From NCBI GenBank assembly GCA_024180945.1, contig JAKSGN010000007.1, forward strand, positions 1,488,001 through 1,552,000: a stretch of DNA of 64,000 nt, given 5' to 3'. This DNA comes from Macrophomina tecta (lineage: Eukaryota; Ascomycota; Dothideomycetes; Botryosphaeriales; Botryosphaeriaceae). The number at the start of each line of letters is the position of its first letter. The first letter of the stretch is position 1. Made by a program: the position numbers and the translations under genes. Positions 56,050 to 64,000 of this stretch are shown one piece after another. The notes below the pieces were generated by a model. That model saw only the letters and a program-made list of their open reading frames with translations. It ran no database searches and was not told the origin of the DNA.

Positions 56050-59000
56050 CGTGGGCTAGCAATAGGATGTGGGAAATGGCAGAGGGCGCACGCAGCGGGC
56101 GGAAGAGAGAGAGAGAGAGACGGCATGGCGAGGTTTATATGTGGTGTTGCTGGGACGGATGGCTGGGGGACGTAGGTGACGAAAAAGTGGGCATCTCGCC
56201 TGCCTGCTCGAGGAGACGGAGGGCCGACGGGGGTTGGTGCATTGGACGGTTGCCTGTTTAGGAAGCTGGGAATGAGGTGCGAGCGTAGTGGACAAGGCGG
56301 TGTTTCGCGCGGCCGGATGGGCTGATTGGACAACCTATTGCCGGGCATGGCGGAGGGCGGCTTGTTCATCTCTCGGCGTTTATGGCCGTGACGTAGACAC
56401 GGGGCTGGGGTTTTGTGTGCGGGAAGCTTGGCAGGAAGGAGAGGCGGTGCGGTTGTTGGTGTTGAGAGCATAGCAGGCGTGTTTTCGCTGCGGATTTTGA
56501 ATTGGAAGGCTAAGTAACAGTCAGGCACGATGGGAGCCGTGGCTTGCTACTGGCAACATAGAAGCTTTGACTTACCCGCCCTTGGTGATAGCTTCGATCG
56601 GCCGGATAGAGGAAGTCCAAGAATCTGCCAAGGAGGCCAAGATTGATAACCCCGCTCTGCCCTGCTCTTTACCGCGCGGGATGCTGTCCTCTAGTGATAA
56701 CTGGACTGTACCGAGCGGAGATAGGGATTCCTAACGTCCTCTTGGATACGGCGGTGCTTGAATCATGTCATATTTTCGGATCCGGGGCGGCCGTGTTTGA
56801 AGAGGTTCGCGTACAGGGTAAGTAGGTCTGCTCGGTTGGAAGCGCGGCGGCTAAATAAGTCTCGTATCGGACACTGTGATAAGCTTAAAAGTCGTTGCCT
56901 GTCCAATTCAGCAGTGATGGGCCATTGCGAACCGCGCGTGTGAATGACGAATTGATTGGAGACAAGAGCAGAGATTGACCGGCTCCCCTAGATAACGGCT
57001 GGAGCCTGTTGGCCCGAGAATAATTCATCTTCTTTTGAGCGTTCCCTACTAAGCCCGGCAGGATATGCAAGGTCGGAGCATAACATTGCAGTGTGGACGG
57101 TATGCTGGGATCAATGTCTTGCCCGCAACTCTGTCACTCATCGCCTTTGCATGGCGGGTCAAAATGGCCCTCTGTTGACACACATACAAGCAAAGGAGTC
57201 CGAAATCCCGTGGACCAGCGCTTTCTTTAACCACCACCACGAGGGCGCGTGACTTGGGTGGACTGAGAGTGTCAACCTCTGATTTATGCTCCAATATCAG
57301 TACACAACAGGTTGGTCGTGTCGCATTCGCCCGTTGCTCCGCGTGATATGTTCAAGCCGGCGCGCGAATCTTCACTACATCTGCCAAGCACGGCCGTCTG
57401 GTGCGGACTCGTACTTATGCCAAACTGCCGTTTCCGAAGGATTTATTGCCTCCTCATCCCGGGTACGCGGCACCAGACGCCGAGACAACCATACGAAATC
57501 TGACAGAGAGCCTTCGGGTTCAGAAACCGGCAGGGAGAGCAAAAAAAAAAAAAAAAAAAAATGGGTGTCAGACGCCGTCATGGCAGCCTGCCCGAGCTTT
57601 AAAAGGTTATTGGATGCTTGTGTGAGGAGTGCCGAGCGGATATTCATGCAAGGATCAAGTGAGAAAGTCTAGCTGCAGCGTTTACTCAGAGCTAGCAGAC
57701 GGGTGCTGGAAAGGAATTGCCGTCTTCGGAGGCGTGGCAGCCAAATGCGCTAACGGGGAGTCATGTTGCGAAGCTCGGGAGCTTCGCGAGGCCTTTACCT
57801 TTTTTTTTTTTTTTTTGGGGGGTAGAAGAGGGGGGGGGGGGGGTTGTTATCCGAATCGACCTCTCCAGGCCGGCGAAATCGAGTGAGTCTACACAATGAG
57901 CAGTATGTAATGAACAGTATACAAGTGGCACCGGAAGCTTTTGAAGACTTGATTTTGCGAAATTACCGTAGACAACGTATACAGGAGAAAATTTGAGGAG
58001 ATGAATAAATGGAGAGATCTGATAGCTCTTCGGTGTGGTGTGGTGGCGTGAAGGGAGAAGTGATTTCGCAAAGCGGTTTGAAGGTCACCGAATTCAGTGC
58101 AGACAAAAACTCGCTCAGCAGGTAAGCCGTGTTGTCGGAACTATCACGGCTTATCACGGCTCAACCGCTCCCTCGAGCCGGCCCCGCTGCGAGTCGTAGC
58201 GCCGTTCTTTCGCAAATAGTGTGCACAGTACTGAGGCCCTCGGCCTACCGCATGTTCATCTTGTAAGGCTCAACAAAGCTTAAGCATGCCTCGATCCTCG
58301 GTGAGGCCAGGGGGTTCTTGCCTCTGACGTGGAAATGCTTACCCCTCTGGATAGCGCCGACAGGGATGACATGCTTTTTCATCGAGCTCCAAAAAATTTC
58401 CTTTTTTTTCTTTTTTTTTTCTTTTGAGATTATTCACGCCGTTTAGCTTGTTATATCCTCCTCTAAAAGAAGAAGGAGCCTTGTCATAGTTGGCCAGGAG
58501 ATACCTATCTGACTGCTCCCATCTCCATGCGACAGCAAAGCACTGCACATGATCGAGTGCATGATGGCTTGCAGCAAAGCCATAGTTAAGCCTTTGAGTC
58601 GTTGCATGATGCAGCATCTGTGGGGACGTTGCTTCGCAGCCGGTCAGGCCACCAAGGCTGCACTGATGCCTCTTCGAGGACGGGTGATGTCGACTCCCCG
58701 TCAAGGCATGCAGGGACATGGGCTATTGAGATCCCGGGAACAACGCATGAGATGCAAGTAATCCAGACCGACAGTCCTCTTTGGCGATGAAAGTGTCATG
58801 TCCGACCCTGTTCAGTCGACATGCATCCAAGAAGGGCTGCATGTAACTTGCCGTCGGTCAGCGCAGGTGCATGGAGGTGCAGGCCGACTTTGTTGTGGCG
58901 AACTCAATGTTCAGCGTCATTGAACCTGGCCGGCCCACATCAATTACTTATTGTGATCGGGCCATTGGTGGACCTGGGGAATGTGTCTTGAACCTGTCCG

Positions 59001-61944
59001 ATGCTATGTGCGGAGAGTACTGTAATTGTTTCAAAGATCCCGATGTGCAGATGCAGGCGGACGACGGGGGTCGTCGCTAAGGCTGTCCGCGGCTCGTTCC
59101 GGTTGAGGTTGCACAAGCCTGGGCTTTGTCCTTGTGATGACAGTACATTACTTGCTTTTCCGCCCCGCGCAAACCACATGATGTGTCCTGAGGGCTATAG
59201 AGGCTCAAATGCGCCGCCATGAAGGACTCTCCCGTAGAGCAAGCATGATCGAGAGTGCAAAGTTCCGACGAAGCAGAGATGCCCCTGATCCAGGTGCACA
59301 GAAGATAAGAGGAATGCTGTGAACGTCAACTTGCGTTAGCTTCCGGCGGATGGACGGGATCTGCGCACAGAGCGGCCTCATGGAATCCCAGGGAGAGGGT
59401 AACTGCTGTGGCGCAACAGTGCTAGCCGTCTAGATCCTCCCGGAAGTTGTGCAACGGACGCATGTTGGCCTTCCCAGCCAATGTGCGAAGAGCAACTGCG
59501 CAGATGAAGGGATGAGTCTATCGGTCAGATGAGAACGGTTTCTCCGGCGGCGGAAGAGCGATGGTGTAGATCTGACGCAGTTTCACATGGAGCTTCAGGG
59601 CGATACGACAAGACTATGTTGTAGGCGCAGTGGTCGGCCCGGCAAAGGGCAGGCAGGAGATGTGGATGTAACGTGGACTGGCACTGGGAGCTCGAGCTCC
59701 GCGTCTTACAAGAGCTTGATGCAGAGCGCGCAAAGTGCGATCAGCATGCGGTTCCAAAAATACGCGTGCCCAGGACAGACAAGAGACGCCGTGTGTCTGG
59801 TAGGCGGAACGCGGAGTGCTCGCGCCACCGGGGCAAGGGACTGGACGCCAAGCTGGGCCGAGGTGAGCGGCAGGCTCAGATGATGTACTGGAGGGGTTGA
59901 AGAGAGGTCAATGGCGGCGAAGGCGATGAGGTGTTGGTGGTGGATGAGCAGTGGGCGCAGCAGCGGGGACAGGGACTCAATCGGGCCTAGCACAGCCGAC
60001 AACCGCTGATTCAGCAGGGCAGCCGTCTTTTCTGTGGCTCGGCCTTCGCTTCTGTCTCCTCACTTCATCCTTCTGAGCTTATCTGCCTAACGCCCGTCAT
60101 CAGCCTGGTCATGCGATCACCTGCTGCCATGTCTGCTTTCTGCAGGGCGTCCGTCCGTCTACTTTCACTGGCCTGGTGTCGAATTGCCAAGCTGTCACTC
60201 ACCTCTCCACTCATTCTGCACGTCCGTCTAGAACCCTATCCACTTGACGGTGCGGCGCCTGCAGAACCAGCCTGGCAGCCCTGCTTGCTTTCTTCTGCAC
60301 CCTCTTCGTCTCACTCCACCCACGAGGCCTCAAGCGCGCCAGTCGGTGCCCGAGCATGCCTCGCTTGGCGGTGGAAATGTGGCGGCCTGTGCCTATTCCA
60401 TGGCTTGCTTGCCTAAAACGAGAGCGGTAACTCTAAGCTTGTTGTTCTGATAGTTTTTCTGCGACCATCCTTTAGTTGCATCGCGGCAAATCCCAACTTC
60501 GGCTTTCTGCGCACCGTCAACACCTCCGGCTTCCACGTCACCGAGTGGCGTCCGCTCTGATGGCCAAGCCTGCCGAAGCCCTTCTGATTCTGACTTCAAC
60601 ACCGTGCCGTCAGCACTCAGCGGTCCCCTCCAGCTTTTGACGTGATGACTGCGCTCCGGCTTTCCGGAAGCGTCCAACTGAAGCGAGAGCATCCAGTGCT
60701 GAGCGGCTTAATATTTTCTTCGCCATGAATCAGGGGTTGCCCCCCCCCCCCCAACCCCACAACCAGCATTGCCCCATTTTCATTCATGCTCAACCTGCTA
60801 TTTTGCCTGTCCATGGCGGGGCGTGGCCTGGGAGGGGCGCCTCTGCTGATCACTATCATGGACCTCCGTCTGGATCTCCGTGCACCCTATGCTCGTGGTG
60901 TCAATCCTGGGCCAGCCATGCATCATGGTTCCAACCAGCCGCGCGCATGCCGTCAGTGGTTACACCGTTTTCCTAGATAAGTTATTTACTTTTCCGGTTG
61001 CCGATGCTTGTGTATGCGCAGGGAATTGCGAGGCACAAGGCCCAGCATGCACATCATGTCGACCCGGTGCCAATCCAGCAGCTTCGCCAGTCTCTCCCAA
61101 ATGAACAAAATGCCGGGTAGCCTAGCCAGCGGTAGTGGCGGTCAGACTGTCTTTGCGGTCAGTGTTCTACTACCTCAGCTGGCTCAGCGCATACGAACAG
61201 GGAGAACATCTCTTGGCAGGCCATTTCTTGGACTTCAACGGCGTCGAATCGAAGAATTACGGCTCTCGCCTAGCCAACGCCCAAGAAATCCAAGCAGCTT
61301 TAATTCATTTTGGACTTTTGGCCGATCTCCGGGTCCCCGCTGCGTCCCGAACATCCCAGCTCGCGCTAATGCAGCATCCCGGCTGGTGCCCTCATCCCGC
61401 AGCTTACATGCCGGTGGAGAGGTGGTGTCTCAACATTTGAGCCTCTCTCCACGTTCCTGCTCGTGTCCGCAGCCAATGAAAGCCTGCAGGCCCGCGCTGA
61501 CCAGCTGGAAACGGAAACAACGCTGCAGCAGCGGTGGCTTCTGAGATGGCGGCTCCACATGTCATCTCGCTGCGCCTGCTGAGTCTGGAAATGATCAGGT
61601 TGCTTCTCAGACTGCCAGATTCAATCTATCGATCCTGTCAAGGGGACACTGATGACGGGCTGTACGCCGCTGCGGTCCACTTGGTATCCTTGGACGTTGC
61701 TGGCCAAGATGCGACAGGGCTGTCGGCTTCGCACATGGTGGGCAGGTGAGTCCATCTCTTAAGCAAGTCCTCGTGCCTTTTCTGGGCCCTTTTCGAAGTC
61801 AAGGACGACTCTCAACCCATCTTCTATTCATGCCCTGTTCTCACTCGTTTCCCTTGTGCTGGCTTATCCAATAACTTCCGTTCTTGTCTAATTTAATCCA
61901 TCCTCCCCAACCACCCCCAGCCTCCTCCTAAGACAGCCGGCAGT
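56050..61944. other. 5.9 kb gene desert
   Basis: The largest gene-free stretch in the window. Frames reach 178 codons but have no motif, no start consistent with a protein, and overlap one another. Contains a GA microsatellite at 56102-56119, an A21 run (57541-57561), a T17/G6/G14 cluster (57800-57843), T8CT10 at 58402-58420 and a C13 run at 60740-60752. No transposase, reverse transcriptase or LTR was recognised. Confidence 0.55.
57800..57843 (+). repeat. T17-G6 ... G14 homopolymer cluster
   Basis: T17 (57800-57816) directly followed by G6, then TAGAAGA, then G14 (57830-57843). Two long G runs 7 nt apart can form a G-quadruplex. Confidence 0.8.
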
Positions 61945-64000
61945 ATGAGGCTGTCTGATTGGCTCCTCTTTTGCATAGCCGGTCTCGCTCAGGGCCGTGC
62001 CGTAGTCTCCACCGACGGACTTTGCGGGGGAGACTCTGGCCTTACGTGCATGAGCTCCCTGTTCGGCAACTGCTGCAGCAAGAACGGCTTCTGTGGGGCT
62101 ACAGCAGAATACTGTGGCGATGGCTGTCAGCTAGAGTTCGGTATCTGCGAGAAGACTGAAGGCACGGTATCTCAAGACGGAACCTGTGGTGGTGCTCTTG
62201 GATACACCTGCGAGGGCTCCAAGTTCGGAGAGTGCTGCAGTCAGTACGGCTACTGCGGATCCACGGGCGCATATTGCAACGACGGATGCCGAGCGGATCA
62301 CGGCAAGTGTAACGCGGGACTTCAGGCACGACAAGAGTATGCTGCTCCGTCATTGGCGACTTCAAGCGCCGTGGCGCAGCCGTCGTCACCGCCAGCCAAC
62401 GGCAAGCCAACTCCGGGCCAAGGTGGATCTACATGCTCGGCAAAACGATCCACCTCGTTGCTGGCCTCTCGGACGGACTCCTGCGTTCGCTGCGAGGGAC
62501 AGCCTGGAGACGATCAGTTCTGCGGCTACGATATCCATACCGATTACTACAAGCATGTTCCAAAGACCTGCAGGACCGTTGAATATACCCTGGAGATTAC
62601 GAATCAGACGATCGCCCCCGACGGGATCCCCAGAATTGCCTTGCTGGTGAACGGCCAGATGCCAGGTCCGACCATCGAGGCGAACTGGGGCGACACGGTG
62701 AAGGTGACGGTCATCAACAAGATGCAGGACAACGGAACGACAATCCATTTTCATGGTATCCGGCATCACCTCACAAATCAGTACGATGGTGTGCCATCCG
62801 TCACTCAGTGCCCAATCCCGCCTGGCGAATCGATGACTTACGTCTTTGTTGCTGAGTCTTACGGATCGTCATGGTATCATTCCCACTTCGCTATCCAGAC
62901 TTGGGAGGGCGTCTTCGGCCCGGTTGTAATCCACGGACCGAGCAGCCCCGAAAGACAGTATGACGTCGACGCTGGCCACATCATGCTTCAGGACTGGAGT
63001 CACTGGACTGTTGATTCACAGTTCCACCTGGCACAGGACGCGACTCCCGGTCACAACGGAGGCGCGCGTGTTATGGACAATGGTCTCATCAATGGCAAGA
63101 ATACGTGGGGAAGAGATGGTTCGTATAACCAGACGGGTGAGCGGTTCAAGATGACGGTGACCAAGGGCAAGTCATACTTGCTGCGCGTCATCAATGTGTC
63201 GATTCAATCTACTTTCAAATTCCATATTGACGGTAAGTTTTCATTCCGGGCGGCCGTGGACTTCGTGGTGATACAGTATACTAATTGTGCATTAGGGCAC
63301 TCTTTCACGGTCATCTCGACCGATTTCACGCCTATTGTTCCATATGATACCAAGATACTTAATATTAATATTGGTGGGCGCTGCATTTGACCCAGAACAC
63401 GAATCACCTGCTAAAGGTAATACCAGGCGAACGCTACGATATAATTGTCCATGCCGACCAAGAAGTTGGCGACTATTGGATGCGCTCCGACAACCAGAAC
63501 ACCTGCGCCGGTGTCAAGCAAGCCCTCGACATCAAAGGCATATTCAGCTACGAAGGCTCCAGAGGAGGCACCCCCGCGACCGTCTCCCAAACTTACACCA
63601 CCGAATGCACTGACGAAAACCACTCCCTGCACGTACCGATCGTGCCGTTCGACGTCTCGGAGCCGGATGTGCAATTCTACGGCGACGTGACGGTCGAACA
63701 GCCCGACAACATCTTCCGATGGTACATCTCGGGCAACACGTTCAACGCGCACTGGGATGACCCGACGGTGCTCGGCATTCTTGACAACGGCGAGCCTCCC
63801 AACTACAGCGGCGACCTGCTTATCAACGCGCCCAACGAGGGCGAGTGGGTCTACGTCGTCGTCGAGAGCGATATCGCCTTGCCGCATCCGCTTCACCTGC
63901 ACGGCCATGTACGTCACTGGCCCTTCCCCCCGAAACGTGAGTGCTCGCTGACCATTGCTACAGGACTTCTTTATCCTCGCAACCGGCACCGGCCGCTACG
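61945..64000 (+). CDS. laccase with two N-terminal chitin-binding (CBM18) modules, 3' end cut by window
   Basis: Exons 61945-63232, 63296-63373, 63427-63908 and 63964 to the window end; 628 residues are visible and the gene continues. After a signal peptide (MRLSDWLLFCIAGLAQGRAV) come two hevein-type CBM18 modules, residues 27-68 (LCGGDSGLTC, GNCCSKNGFCGATAEYCGDG) and 81-122 (CGGALGYTC, GECCSQYGYCGSTGAYCNDG), each with the eight-Cys pattern and aromatic chitin contacts. A Ser/Pro linker leads to a multicopper oxidase from about residue 205: HFHGIRHH (268-), WYHSHFAIQTWEG (His312, His314) and HPLHLHGHDFF at the window edge bind the type 2 and type 3 coppers. Laccases oxidise phenols and reduce O2 to water. 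The modules should tether this one to chitin, perhaps the fungus's own wall. The exact splice phases all agree. Confidence 0.9.

Noticed and set aside
61008..61544. 178-codon plus-strand frame in the gene desert
   Set aside because: Ser/Arg/Pro-rich, no motif, no supporting splice sites; expected by chance in GC-rich DNA.
61945..62310. Two separate genes (chitin-binding protein and laccase) misjoined
   Set aside because: No stop, no splice signal and one continuous frame from the signal peptide through both modules and linker into the oxidase.

Overview
The window is nuclear DNA of a filamentous ascomycete (Pezizomycotina). The evidence is short spliceosomal introns (about 45-110 nt, GTRNGT...YAG), intergenic gaps of 0.3-6 kb, and a fungal gene set: Yap1-type bZIP with redox cysteine domains, PDR-type ABC transporter, ATP-dependent PEP carboxykinase, PAN2, Icp55, fungal F-box and laccase. 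A Dothideomycete is my guess from overall feel and is not proven. No prokaryotic features, CRISPR array, rRNA or complete tRNA was seen.

Layout. 1-9 kb (all minus strand): a small secreted But2-like protein, an acidic Ser-rich nuclear-type protein, and an NmrA/isoflavone-reductase-like oxidoreductase. 9-11 kb is gene-poor. 11-15 kb: a CocE/NonD-type hydrolase (+) and an F-box protein (-). 15-17.6 kb has no convincing gene. 17.6-31.4 kb is dense housekeeping: a tail-anchored aldehyde-dehydrogenase-like protein lacking the catalytic Cys, a 120-aa unknown, a LigB/DODA extradiol dioxygenase, mitochondrial Icp55 (10 exons) divergent from a SIRT5-type sirtuin, the AP-1-like factor Yap1, and the tudor splicing factor Spf30. 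34.5-44 kb: a 1616-aa PDR transporter and PEP carboxykinase. 45-51 kb: a secreted deuterolysin-like protein whose HExxH zinc site is gone, then the deadenylase subunit PAN2. 52.4-53.7 kb: a Tc1/mariner element with perfect 33-bp inverted repeats, inserted just 3' of a serine carboxypeptidase gene (53.7-56.0 kb). A gene-empty 5.9 kb follows. The window ends inside a laccase carrying two N-terminal hevein-type chitin-binding modules.

Functional threads (inference). Yap1 and a PDR pump are classical partners in oxidant and drug stress. Icp55 and the class III sirtuin share one short divergent promoter and are both of mitochondrial type. The secreted proteins (But2-like, M35-like, carboxypeptidase, chitin-binding laccase) suggest a plant- or debris-associated life. 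Two genes look like conserved enzyme folds that have lost their catalytic residues. Exon boundaries were derived by hand from splice consensus, reading phase and family motifs. Every multi-exon model except the last exon of the M35-like gene and exon 2 of the carboxypeptidase closes in frame without forcing.
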